From Acidobacteriota bacterium (GTDB lineage: Bacteria; Acidobacteriota; Terriglobia; UBA7540): 21,635 nucleotides of DNA. Position numbers and translations under genes: made by a program. Location: contig JAKASC010000011.1 in NCBI GenBank assembly GCA_021828245.1, positions 1 to 21,635 of the forward strand. The letters are read 5' to 3'. Under the pieces are notes generated by a model. That model was not told where the DNA came from. It was given only the letters and a program-made list of their open reading frames with translations, and did not search any database. Positions 6,210-16,100 of this stretch are shown piece after piece (the stretch's first letter is position 1; every line of letters starts with the position of its first letter).

Positions 6210-7694
6210 ATGCCCTTTCTTATTGAAAACATCATCAAGGTTGTCTTCGCGTTGATCGTTCTCATCGTCATCGGTAACTTCGTCTTGATTGGGTTGGCGA
6301 TTTCCCGCCGGCAGCGACGTGAAAAGTATTTTCAACGGATTGATGCGGTGAGAGCAGAATTTCGACCGGTTGTAAGAGAGGTTTTGTCCGGGCGAATGGA
6401 ATATCAGGAAGGCTTGAAGCGCCTCCAACAAATCTCCGGGCTTGACCGCCATTATCTGTTGGAGCAACTGCTGCTTGAGAAGAAGCCGAGCCCGACGGAA
6501 GAACCCATTCTGCGTCGGCTTTGCGAGGATTTGGGGTTGGTTCGAATTTGGCAGAACCGTGTCAAGGGTCACGTGGATACGGCCTCGGTGCGGGAAGCGG
6601 TGGGCCGGCCAGAAGGCATTCTTGAACGGGTGGGACGATTGCGCTTTTTGATTCGCGCCAAAAGCGCGGAGAATTTGGGGATTATCCGCCACCGAGACAG
6701 TTGGCCGCTGCTGGTAAAGGCTTTGGATGATCCGCACCCGGATATTCAGTCGGTCGCGGCGCGGGCGCTGGCCGCTATTCGCGAAACTGAAAGTTTTCCG
6801 GCTCTGGTGGCGCAACTCCACAAAGTGGTGCTCGACGCCTCCGCGACCGCTCTTTCCTTGCGGTCGGTGAAATCGGCGCTCGTGAGCTTCCCGTTGGATT
6901 GCGCCCCGGCCTTGGCTCGCTCACTCCAACACCCGAACCGCCGCATCCGATTTTTGGCGACCGATATCCTGCGCGAGATGGTCGTGCGGGAGGCCAACGG
7001 TGACGATCAATATGATCTCGACCGAAAGAGAGTCGGCGCGGAGATCGTCGAGATTTTCCTGACCCAATTGCCCTTCGATGAAAATCCCGATGTGCGAGCC
7101 CGCTCGGCGGCGGTGATCGCGTTTCTTTCCGATCCCCGCTCCACGCCGGCGCTGCTGACCTTGCTACGCGACGACACTTGGTTCGTCCGCCTGCACGCGG
7201 TCCGGGCATTGGCGTGCCGAAAATTCCTTTCCCAAGCGAGCGCGATTGGCCAGGCGCTTTCCGATCCCAACTGGAGGGTGCGCGAAGCCGCCGTGGCGAC
7301 GCTTCGGACGTTTGGCGCCGCCGGCCTGAACCAATTGACGGCTCACTTTATCCATACCGCCGACGCCTACAGCCGCGAGCAGGTGGCCGACGAGTTCCAA
7401 CGAGCCGGACTCATCCCTGACTTGTTGCAGCGGTATGCCAGTGAAGACGATTCCCAGGCCACGCAGGTCCTGAACCAGATGGCTCGGATGGGCAAAACCG
7501 GATACTTGGTGAGCGTGCTCTCTGCGGACGCTCAGCCGGCCTTGCGCAAAAAATTCCTTCTGAACTTCGCCAGGAACCCGGACCCGCAGATCCGTCAATG
7601 GGTTGAGCGCGTCGCGTCCCAGGAGCCAGACCCCGACCTGCGAAGCGTCGCGGCAGCAGCCTTGGGGGCACCTTCCGCGGCGGGAGAAGTCTAG
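6210..7694 (+). CDS. Membrane-anchored HEAT-repeat protein
   Basis: 494 residues. One N-terminal membrane helix (about 7-31, VVFALIVLIVIGNFVLIGLAI) is followed by SRRQRREK, so by the positive-inside rule the rest should be cytoplasmic. Residues about 40-120 form a charged helical region; from about 155 to 480 there are HEAT-type helical repeats, for example WPLLVKALDDPHPDIQSVAARALAAI (165-190) and AIGQALSDPNWRVREAAVATLRTFG (345-369). HEAT arrays are protein-binding scaffolds. The gene is first in the locus and ends four bases before the glycosyltransferase start, so the two are almost surely co-expressed; it may hold or regulate that enzyme at the inner membrane (inference). There is no clear Shine-Dalgarno before the ATG at 6210. 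Confidence 0.87.
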   Translation: MPFLIENIIKVVFALIVLIVIGNFVLIGLAISRRQRREKYFQRIDAVRAEFRPVVREVLSGRMEYQEGLKRLQQISGLDRHYLLEQLLLEKKPSPTEEPILRRLCEDLGLVRIWQNRVKGHVDTASVREAVGRPEGILERVGRLRFLIRAKSAENLGIIRHRDSWPLLVKALDDPHPDIQSVAARALAAIRETESFPALVAQLHKVVLDASATALSLRSVKSALVSFPLDCAPALARSLQHPNRRIRFLATDILREMVVREANGDDQYDLDRKRVGAEIVEIFLTQLPFDENPDVRARSAAVIAFLSDPRSTPALLTLLRDDTWFVRLHAVRALACRKFLSQASAIGQALSDPNWRVREAAVATLRTFGAAGLNQLTAHFIHTADAYSREQVADEFQRAGLIPDLLQRYASEDDSQATQVLNQMARMGKTGYLVSVLSADAQPALRKKFLLNFARNPDPQIRQWVERVASQEPDPDLRSVAAAALGAPSAAGEV

Positions 7695-7698
7695 CCCT

Positions 7699-9117
7699 AT
7701 GGAAGAATGGCGACAAATCTTTATCCACGGCATGGACATGTTCAATGTCGTGATCGTAGCCTACTTTTTCTTGGGCAACGGGATGTACACGATCTTGATG
7801 GTCATGTCTTTGATGGCGGTGTGGCTGCACAATCGTCGCCTGGCTTACCAGGGCTTGGATGAGATCCGCGAATCACCGGTGACGCCTCCGGTCGCCGTCA
7901 TTATCCCGGCGTGGAATGAGCAAGAAATCATCACCCAGACAACAGAATCCATTCTGCGCACCGATTATCCGGACGTTGAGGTCATCGTCGTGGATGACGG
8001 CTCGACCGACCAAACCTTGCAGCGCCTGATGGATTACTTCCACCTGGTCAAGATGGATTTGATTTACCGCCCCCGCCTGGCTACGCGGTTGGTGCGGGGC
8101 TTCTACATGAATCCTGAGATTCCGAATCTTCTGGTGATCAGCAAAGAGAACGGCGGCAAGCCGGATGCCCTCAATGTCGGCATCAACATGGCGCGCACGC
8201 CGTACTTTTGCACTCTCGACTCCGATTCGATTTTGGAGCACGATGCGCTCCTGCGATTGATGCGCCCGGTGGTGCGCTCCCCGATCAACGTGGTTGCCAG
8301 CGGCGGCATTGTGCGCATCCTGAACGGCTGTCGCGTGGAAAAGGGCCGCGTGGTCAGCGTCAGCCTGCCCAAGAGCCGCCTGGAGCGGTTTCAAGTGGTG
8401 GAATACCTGCGGAGCTTTTTGTTCGGCCGCACCGGCTGGGATTTGTTCGGGGGGACGCTGATCGTTTCCGGAGCCTTTGCCGTGTTTCATCGAGAAACGG
8501 TCATCGAGGCAGGAGGCTTTGAGCATGATACGGTGACCGAGGATATGGACCTGATTGTCCAGCTTCACCATTGGGCCGTGCGCCACCACCGAAAAATTCG
8601 CATGTGCTTTACCTCGGATCCCGTCTGCTGGACGGAATGTCCTTCCACGGTGCGGATGCTGCAAAAGCAGCGGCGCCGCTGGCAACTGGGTCTTTGTCAA
8701 ACGCTCTGGAAACACTCGGAGATGCTCTTCAACCGCGATTATGGGACGGTCGGATTTTTGAGCTTCCCGTTTCATCTTTATGTGGAGGCGCTGGGGGCGG
8801 CCGCCGAGTTTATCGGCTACTTCATGGTTCCCCTCGCTTTCCTTTTCAACATGGTCCCCCCGCTCCTCTATTTGTTGTTTGTCCTCTTGAGCCTTGCGTA
8901 CGGAGGCCTGCTCTCGGTGGGCGCCGTGCTCTTGGAAGAACTCACCTACCGGCGCTATCCAAGCTTCCGGGAATTGACCACGCTGTTGTTCTTCGCGTTT
9001 CTGGAGAACATTGGCTACCGCCAGATGGTGCTCTACTTCCGTTTCGAGGGAGTCGTCCGGTTCTTCGCGGGATTCCGACAATGGGAGAAGGTGACGCACG
9101 TCGGTGCCGGGTCTTAG
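7699..9117 (+). CDS. Processive family-2 glycosyltransferase (BcsA/PgaC-like)
   Basis: 472 residues from the ATG at 7699 (GGGAG upstream); the frame open to 7603 overlaps the HEAT gene and is not used. Two membrane helices (about 14-44) precede a GT-A domain with the family motifs: VVDDGS (98-102), DSD (174-176, nucleotide-sugar/metal binding), TED (280-282, catalytic base) and QRRRW (324-328). The last is the Q-x-x-R-W signature of processive synthases such as cellulose, hyaluronan and PNAG synthase. Further helices lie at about 353-415 and in the C-terminal region. The product is therefore an inner-membrane polysaccharide synthase that polymerises and probably extrudes a chain. Length and layout are closer to PgaC than to BcsA; no PilZ domain is present. 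The sugar cannot be told from sequence. Confidence 0.93.
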   Translation: MEEWRQIFIHGMDMFNVVIVAYFFLGNGMYTILMVMSLMAVWLHNRRLAYQGLDEIRESPVTPPVAVIIPAWNEQEIITQTTESILRTDYPDVEVIVVDDGSTDQTLQRLMDYFHLVKMDLIYRPRLATRLVRGFYMNPEIPNLLVISKENGGKPDALNVGINMARTPYFCTLDSDSILEHDALLRLMRPVVRSPINVVASGGIVRILNGCRVEKGRVVSVSLPKSRLERFQVVEYLRSFLFGRTGWDLFGGTLIVSGAFAVFHRETVIEAGGFEHDTVTEDMDLIVQLHHWAVRHHRKIRMCFTSDPVCWTECPSTVRMLQKQRRRWQLGLCQTLWKHSEMLFNRDYGTVGFLSFPFHLYVEALGAAAEFIGYFMVPLAFLFNMVPPLLYLLFVLLSLAYGGLLSVGAVLLEELTYRRYPSFRELTTLLFFAFLENIGYRQMVLYFRFEGVVRFFAGFRQWEKVTHVGAGS

Positions 9118-9120
9118 GCT

Positions 9121-12030
9121 ATGTCGCTTTTTTGGAATCGCATTGGATTCTCGTTGCTGGTCATCGTGGTTCTCCTGTTCCTGTGGGAGTTCTGGGTGCG
9201 GCCGGTCAGCGGGCCGGTTTACCTTGAAGCCGTCCACGAGTATCGCCGGGGGGATTATCCGCGGGCGCGCAGACTGTTGCAGCACGCCTACGCCATTGAC
9301 CCCAACAACACTGATATCTTGACGCTGATGGGTTGGAACGAACTCAAACTGAACCATCCTCGGCACGCCAACCGTATCTTCTCCCGTGCCCATCAGCTCT
9401 CGCCGCACGCTTCCGACGCCACCCTCGGCTATGCCTACGCGCAAATTGCGCTTCACCACCTGCGCCGGGCGGAGGCTCTGCTCAACCAACTGCGCCGCCA
9501 AGGCGTGCGCTCCGTGGACACGCACCTTGCTTGGGGAGTGGTTGACCGCAAAGAGGGCAGGAATCGCGCTGCGGCCCGCGAATTTGAAGCGGCTCTGGCC
9601 CAGCATCCCCACGATCCGTTGGCCCTCAAAAATCTGCGCCAACTTTACGACGTGACCGAAGCGCAGCTTCCTCATGTGCGCTTTGAACCCCTGCGCCGAC
9701 CTGCTCGGCTGACCTATACCTCGCGTGTTCAAGGCGAAGACTTCGCGCGGAATCAGGGTGGCGCATGGAAGCCCTCTTATTGGACCGGGGTTGACCTGAC
9801 CGCTGCGCTACCCGGCCAGTTTCCTGTCCAATCGGCTCGCCGAGCCAGCGTGTACGCGGGATGGCTCGAACAGATCAGCGCCCTCGGCGTGAACACGGTG
9901 CGGGTTTCGACCATTATGCCACCCTCATTTTATCGAGCGTTGGCAGCATTCGATTCAGAACCTTCCCATCCGCCACTTTGGCTTTTGCAAGGCGTCACCT
10001 TCCCGCGCCCACCGCTCAATAACGACCTTTTCAATCAGACCTATGACGACGCCTGCGCCGCCGAACTACGAGACGCCGTGGATGTTATTCATGGGCAAGG
10101 AGATGTACCTGCCAATCATTTGCACGCCGGAGGACTCTACCCTAACGACGTGGCGCGTTGGGTGGCCGGGTTTGTGGTGGGCAATACCTGGGTTTCCCCG
10201 GTCGTCATTGGGAACAATCAACTCCATCCCAACCTCACCAGCTATCACGGAAGTTACGTTCAGGTCGCCTCGGGCAGCCCTACGGAAATCTTCTTAGCCC
10301 AAATGATTGACCGTCTGGAAGGCTACGAGCAGCGCCAATACAATTGGCAGCATCCGGCGGCCTTTCTCAACTGGCCCACGCTCGATCCGATGTACCATCC
10401 GACGGAAAGCACGATGGTGGAAGAAATGGCCATTCGGCGGTCGCTGGGCGAGCGTTTCCTCACCCCGCCGGGCCCCTACGATGACGATGACGCGGTGACA
10501 GTTGACCCCACGCACCTTCATCCCACCTCGAAATTTCCGGCCGGCTATTTTGCCGATTACAGCGTGTTCCCGTTCTATCCTGACTTCATGAATGACGATC
10601 CCGGTTATCAGGCCGTGCGCGATAGTGAGGGCAGCGACCCTTTCCTCGGCTATCTGGAGGATTTGAAAGCCCACACACCCGGGGTGCCGCTGGTCATCAG
10701 CGACTATGGCCTTCCGACGAGCCTCGGCATTGGACACTTTAGCCCCGCCGGTTTCAACGAGGGGGGACAGACCGAGGCGCAGCAGGGACATTTGCTGGCG
10801 CGAATGACCCGCAACATTTATGATGCCGGCGCAGCGGGAGGCATGGTATTTGAATGGCTGGACGAATGGTTTCGTCGCTCATGGATTACCCGCAATTATG
10901 AAACCCCTGCGACGGATAAGCCTTTGTGGACGAATTTCATGGACCCCTCGGAGTATTACGGCTTGGTGGCGGCAGACCCGGGCCGAGCGTCGGCGCATCT
11001 GCTCGAGGGCGGGCCGGCGGGATGGAAGAACCTTTCGCCACTCTATTCCAAGTCCACGGCGGAGCCATCTCGGCCGCTGGGGGACGGCTGGGATGCGGCG
11101 CGAAACCTGGTGGCGCTCTATGCTGACGCTGATGAAGGTTTCCTCTATCTGAGGCTGGTCGTCAACCAACTTGACCCCAAGCACACCGGCCAGCCCAACT
11201 GGAACAAGGTCAATTACCTGATTGCTATTTCAACCGATCCCGGACAGGCTGGGCTCAGATTTCCGCCGGCCATTCAACCGGTGCGATTCCCGGACGGCAT
11301 CACTTACGCCATTCAGATTTCAGGGCCGCAGTCGAGCCACATTTGGATTGCTTCGACGTATGACCCCTACGAAATCATTCCGGTGCCGGGCCTACCCGGT
11401 GAGACCATGCTGACGCAGAAACTTGGCTGGAAACCCGCCCTGAGCGACACGGGAACGTTTGAAGGTCAAATCATTGAGCCCAATCGCCGCCGTTACGGAC
11501 GCAATGGGCAGTACTTCCCGGCTATCCGTTACGACCGCGGCATTTTGAGGTATGGGACGCTCAACCCCGCCTCCCCTCACTACGATTCGCTCGCCGAGTG
11601 GTATGCGAGTGTTCGCAACCATGCCATTTCGATCCGCATTCCGTGGGCTTTGCTCAATGTGACCGACCCGTCCACGCTCCGCGTTTTCGCCGGCCTGGCC
11701 AAGGATGGCACCGTCCTGACGAAAGTGACGCCGGGGTTTGAGATGGCGGCGTTCTCCTACCGCCCCACTCCCGCGGTCGCCTCTCGCCCGTTGATGGAGC
11801 AGGGACAAGTCATCACGGATGCCCTCCCGACATTGCCCGCGAACGGCGCGATGGCTCCCAGTCATCTTTCCAAGTTTCGTTGGCAAGGATGGACCCAACC
11901 GGCCTATGCCTTAAGGCTTAAAGCGTCTTACAGCATTCTACGGAAAGCCTTTCAGTCCTTGCCTTCCACGCCACCGCCCATCAAGCCCGGCGCGCGCAAC
12001 GCCGAAATCAGGGGTAGAGCCGGGAGGTGA
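9121..12030 (+). CDS. TPR / glycosidase-like TIM-barrel / DOMON-like envelope protein
   Basis: 969 residues, starting three bases after the glycosyltransferase stop. A membrane helix (about 8-26) is followed by TPR-like helical repeats (about 32-180) and a large domain (about 205-620) that resembles a (beta/alpha)8 glycoside hydrolase: GVNTVRVSTIMPPSFY, VAGFVVGNTW (348-357), VPLVISDYGLP (522-532), GGMVFEWLDEWFRRSW (573-588). In such barrels two glutamates usually catalyse; here the likely acid/base place reads GNTW (T356) and the likely nucleophile place reads ISDYG (D528). The C-terminus (about 650-905, starting WDAARNLVALYADADEGFLYLRLVV) looks like a DOMON/CBM9-type sugar-binding sandwich. 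It probably sits in the periplasm, handling the new polysaccharide by trimming, binding or guiding it. Domain boundaries and family are judged by eye. Confidence 0.82.
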   Translation: MSLFWNRIGFSLLVIVVLLFLWEFWVRPVSGPVYLEAVHEYRRGDYPRARRLLQHAYAIDPNNTDILTLMGWNELKLNHPRHANRIFSRAHQLSPHASDATLGYAYAQIALHHLRRAEALLNQLRRQGVRSVDTHLAWGVVDRKEGRNRAAAREFEAALAQHPHDPLALKNLRQLYDVTEAQLPHVRFEPLRRPARLTYTSRVQGEDFARNQGGAWKPSYWTGVDLTAALPGQFPVQSARRASVYAGWLEQISALGVNTVRVSTIMPPSFYRALAAFDSEPSHPPLWLLQGVTFPRPPLNNDLFNQTYDDACAAELRDAVDVIHGQGDVPANHLHAGGLYPNDVARWVAGFVVGNTWVSPVVIGNNQLHPNLTSYHGSYVQVASGSPTEIFLAQMIDRLEGYEQRQYNWQHPAAFLNWPTLDPMYHPTESTMVEEMAIRRSLGERFLTPPGPYDDDDAVTVDPTHLHPTSKFPAGYFADYSVFPFYPDFMNDDPGYQAVRDSEGSDPFLGYLEDLKAHTPGVPLVISDYGLPTSLGIGHFSPAGFNEGGQTEAQQGHLLARMTRNIYDAGAAGGMVFEWLDEWFRRSWITRNYETPATDKPLWTNFMDPSEYYGLVAADPGRASAHLLEGGPAGWKNLSPLYSKSTAEPSRPLGDGWDAARNLVALYADADEGFLYLRLVVNQLDPKHTGQPNWNKVNYLIAISTDPGQAGLRFPPAIQPVRFPDGITYAIQISGPQSSHIWIASTYDPYEIIPVPGLPGETMLTQKLGWKPALSDTGTFEGQIIEPNRRRYGRNGQYFPAIRYDRGILRYGTLNPASPHYDSLAEWYASVRNHAISIRIPWALLNVTDPSTLRVFAGLAKDGTVLTKVTPGFEMAAFSYRPTPAVASRPLMEQGQVITDALPTLPANGAMAPSHLSKFRWQGWTQPAYALRLKASYSILRKAFQSLPSTPPPIKPGARNAEIRGRAGR

Positions 12031-12085
12031 TGCCGCACACCACGGGAAGCTAAAATGGAATGAGTCGGCTGGCGAACGGAAGGCG

Positions 12086-13042
12086 ATGAAGCGCAGAAAC
12101 ATCATCGTTGGGTTGTTGGTTTTCCTCGCCGCCAGTGTGGGCGCCGGCTACTGGGTTCTGGTTCACCCAGCGAGCATTTTTGTTCGGTGGGCAGAATCAG
12201 CTTTTCCCCATCGGATCACAAAACTTTCTTTTGGCCCTTATCCGACGGCCCGGGACCTTCAGCGTTTCAAAGCGGCGGGCGGCAAGTACGTGGTGAGCTT
12301 GCTCGACCCTCGATTGCCTTACGAGAAGATTCTGCTGGAGCGGGAAGAGGCGGAGGCGCGGGCCGACGGCTTGCTCTTCAAGGATTTTCCGATGGCCAGC
12401 ATCTTTAACCATCGGATTTTTAACAACTACCGCCAAGAGGAGAAGAAGGCGGCTGAATTTCTGAAAAAGGCAGACGGCCCCTGTTACGTCCACTGTTATC
12501 TTGGCAAGCACCGAGTGATGCATGTGCGCGATGAGTTGATTCGGGAGGGAGTCCCGGCGCGCGATTGGACCCCGCTGGGCACCGACCGGCAATACTGGAA
12601 TCTCGTCACTCGTCTGGATCGGGCCCAGAAGCAATTTGACAAAGACCATTTCGCAAAGGTTCTGGAAATTCTCCAGCCCATTACCCAAGGCGATGTGGAC
12701 GTCGCGGCCCTGCGCGGGTGGTCTTATTATCGTCTGGGTTTGTTTGAAGAGGCCGCGGCGGCGTTTCGACAGGGGCTCAAATTGGAGCCGACCAACCCCC
12801 GCAATTTGGAGGGCTTGGGATATTGTTACCTTCAGGAGGATCAGCCCGTGATGGCTGAACGGTTGTTTGAAAGGGTGCTCAATCAGATACCGGACCAGGA
12901 AGGTGCGATGGTCGGCGAGGGATTGGCGTATCTGGCCTTGCAGCAAAAGACGTTGGCGGCTGAAACCTTCCGTAAGGTGCTGGCGATGGACCCGACCAAT
13001 GCGGAAGTTAAAAACTACCTTGAACGCGCCGACGCGGAGTAG
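12086..13042 (+). CDS. Membrane-anchored dual-specificity-type phosphatase fused to TPRs
   Basis: 318 residues with GGAAGG before the ATG. MKRRN then a membrane helix (about 7-26) predicts that the catalytic part faces the periplasm. Residues about 45-170 form a cysteine-phosphatase domain: FGPYPTARDLQRFKAAGGKYVVSL resembles the start of dual-specificity phosphatases, D100 in FKDFPM is in the place of the general acid, and HCYLGKHR (136-143) is the complete H-C-X5-R active-site loop (C137, R143). Three or more TPRs follow (about 185-315, for example AALRGWSYYRLGLFEEAAAAFRQGLKLEP). Enzymes of this class remove phosphate from proteins, lipids or glycans. The gene lies 55 bases after the glycosidase-like gene and 92 before the export gene, so it probably serves the same polysaccharide system. 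The substrate is unknown. Confidence 0.85.
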   Translation: MKRRNIIVGLLVFLAASVGAGYWVLVHPASIFVRWAESAFPHRITKLSFGPYPTARDLQRFKAAGGKYVVSLLDPRLPYEKILLEREEAEARADGLLFKDFPMASIFNHRIFNNYRQEEKKAAEFLKKADGPCYVHCYLGKHRVMHVRDELIREGVPARDWTPLGTDRQYWNLVTRLDRAQKQFDKDHFAKVLEILQPITQGDVDVAALRGWSYYRLGLFEEAAAAFRQGLKLEPTNPRNLEGLGYCYLQEDQPVMAERLFERVLNQIPDQEGAMVGEGLAYLALQQKTLAAETFRKVLAMDPTNAEVKNYLERADAE

Positions 13043-13134
13043 TGCGCGCATCGGCCCCGCGGCCAAAGCAGTCGCCGAACCGGCGAGCCAAGGATGAACG
13101 CCGCCGGCCTCAAGGCACGGGGTGGAGGGGAAAG

Positions 13135-16100
13135 ATGAGGAGAGTGACAAGGACGTGTTACGGGCTTCTTCTGGTGGGAATCCTGACCATCGGTCGAGCG
13201 CTGGGCGCGCAAGCTCGTCGGCCTCAGAAGCCATCGCCGCTCGAATTGCTGCAACGCGCCCACGCCTACTTCGTCGAAGGGGATTGCGATCAAGCGAGAA
13301 AATATTATCTGGAAGCGCTCAAATCCTTTCCAGACCACTTCGACATTTTCAAAAACCTCGGCGATTGCTATTTTGCCATGGGGCCGGCGAAATACGCTCA
13401 GGCCGCTACGTATTACGCTCAGGCCGACGCACTCAGCCCTCAGTCGGCCGTGGTGGGCTCGCGACTGGCGGCATGTTACATGGCGCTTCACCGCTACGAA
13501 GCAGCGGCGACCGTTTCTCTTCGACTGGCGCAGTTGCCGAACGCGCCTCCCGAGGCATGGCGGCGCGTCGCTGAAGCTTACGAAAAGGCCCAGGACTGGT
13601 CCAAAGCAGCCTCGGCTTACAACACCTATCTCCAGCGCAATCCTGACGACCTGCGCGCCCGTGTCCGGCTGGCACGGATTGATGCGCGCCTAAAGTCCTA
13701 CCACCAAGCGATGGAACAGTACCGCATCCTTCTTTCCACTAATCCGGACTATCCCCCGGCGCTCGTCGGCATGGGTCAAATTCTTTCTTGGGAAGGTCAA
13801 TTGGACCGCAGCTTGGTTCTGTTCAATCGGGTTTTGCAAGAAGAACCTCACAATGCGGAGGCGGAATCGGGCAAGGCCTTTGTGCTGCTGTGGCAGGGAC
13901 ATGACCGACAGGCTTTAACCCTCTTCCAAAACCTGCACCGGCGCTTCCCCAACGATGCTGACGTGACGCACGGCCTTACGGAAGCCCACGATGCCCTGGA
14001 GCAGAAGGCTTTTCTCGCCGCCAAGAAGACGGGCAATGTCTCCGCCATCGTTGCTTACTATCGCCAGAGGCTGGCCAAAAATCCGCGCGACGTGGATGCC
14101 TTAAAAGCGCTCATGGCATTTACGGCCAACCCCCAACAGTGCCAGCAGAGCATTGCCTACGGGCGGGAGGCGCTGCGACTTTCCGCGGGCGACCCCGACG
14201 TGGAGCTTGGCCTGGCTCGCTCACTCACGCTTTGCCAGCATTACACGCAAGCCATTGCCCGTTACCGCGAGTATCTTGCCTCCCACCCTAACGCCGAGGG
14301 CGCGCTCTATGAGCTCGGCGATACGCTCACGCGGGCACGTCGTTTATCGGAGGCGATCGCCACCTTCCGCCAACTGCTCCACGTGGACCCCAAGAACTTG
14401 GGCGGGCAAATTGGTTTAGCCCAGGATTTAGCGGCCACGGGACAATACCGCGAGGCCAGGAAGGAATTCGACCTTGCGCTCCAGCAAGCGCCGAACAATT
14501 ATGAGGCTTTGCAGGGCAAAGCCTACCTTCTGTACTATCAAAACGATTTTGCCGAGGCCCGCAGCATTTTCCAGAGCCTGGAGGCTCAAAACCCCGGCGA
14601 TCCCCAGAACGCTCAGGCGCTGCGGGATATCTCCAAGGCGGAAGAACAGGCCCGGTGGGCGGCGCTTCGCCCGGCCCCCGACGCTCCCCCACAAGCTTGG
14701 CTCAAGTTCTACCGCGAAAGACTGGCGAGCTACCCCAATGACCGTGATGCCTTAAAGGGTTTGGCCTATGTGGAGGCAGAGCTCAACAACGCTCCCGCCG
14801 CCATCGCCGGTTACCGGCACGTGCTCGAGCTCTACCCCCATGACCGAGGCGCTACGCTGGAGCTAGCCCACCTGCTAAGTCTCAATCGGCAATACCTGGC
14901 TTCGATTCAGCTTTACCAGGAAGTCTTAAAGGAAACGCCCGGCGACCCCGCGGTTCTGCAGGATTTGGCGCGCGTGGAAGTGTGGGCAGGCAATGATTTC
15001 TCCGCCCTCAAAATTTACCAGCATCTTCTCGCCTCCGAGCCTTCCAACACCGGTTATCAGTTGGAGGTGGCGAGCCTCGAAGCAAGGCTGAAGCAGTATC
15101 CGGCGGCGGAAAACACGCTGGCTTCTCTGCTTGCCGAGGAGCCTGAAAACCGCGACGCGCGGCTGGAAATTGCCCATTTGGATCTCGCGCAGGGCCAGCT
15201 TGACTCAGCCCTGCAAAATTTTGAGATTCTGCTCAAACACAATCCGCAAGACCCTGACGCGCTGCTCGGCCAAGCTGAGATTAACTATCGCCAGGGAAAA
15301 CTTGCGCAGGCCCGTGCCTCGGCCTCCCAGGCACTCCAAGCCCGCCCTAAAGATTTCTCGAGTCTGTTTTTGATGGCCAGCATCGAGCACGCCCAGGGGC
15401 ATCGCAAACAAGCTTTGGAACTGCTCCGCCAGGCGGACGCCGTGAGCCCGGGCAATCCGGAAGTCGCCTCCCTCCGCCAAGAAATCTTGTCGGAGTCGCC
15501 GGTCACCGTTTCAACCACGGTTGCCTACGCGCGGGAGATTGGCCCGCCTTCGAGTTCCGCCAAAGCTACCGGCCTGGCCAACGAGGACCTTCGCATGTTT
15601 ACCTATGGAACCACGGTGGCGGCATCGCTGATGCCGAAGACTACATCGTTTTTCACCTTCAACTCCATGCCCTCTGATAGCCCGCCCAGTCCGTTTCGAA
15701 ACGCGCTCGGTTATCCCCTGCCAACCGGCATCACGGGTGCCGCGGCCCCGGCGGAATATCTCTATCGCCAATCCACCGACATCACCCCTCACTTCCAGAT
15801 GCGAGGCGGCATCGGGGTGGTGCGGTTTGGACCGGGCGATCCGGTCAGCCTGGGCGGCCAAACGGAGTTAGTGCCCTCCGCTCAACAGCGGGTCCTATGG
15901 CAAGCCGGCATCAGCTATCTGCCCACGACGCGGCTGGATATTGCCCTCGACGCCATTCGTTCGCCTTATGCGTACACTCCCACTGCGGCACGCTATGGTC
16001 TGACGGAGGACGAGTTCCGCGCCCAACTGCGCTACAACTTTAACCCTCGGACTCGCCTCTATCTGGCCTACGCTTACGGTCGCTTCTCCACCGAAAGCTA

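Noticed and set aside
7873..9732. Minus-strand frame of 619 codons
   Set aside because: It is the reverse shadow of the glycosyltransferase and next gene; it is His/Gln/Arg-rich without domains.
12197..13234. Minus-strand frame of 345 codons
   Set aside because: It is the shadow of the phosphatase-TPR gene, whose active-site motif and TPRs prove the plus strand.
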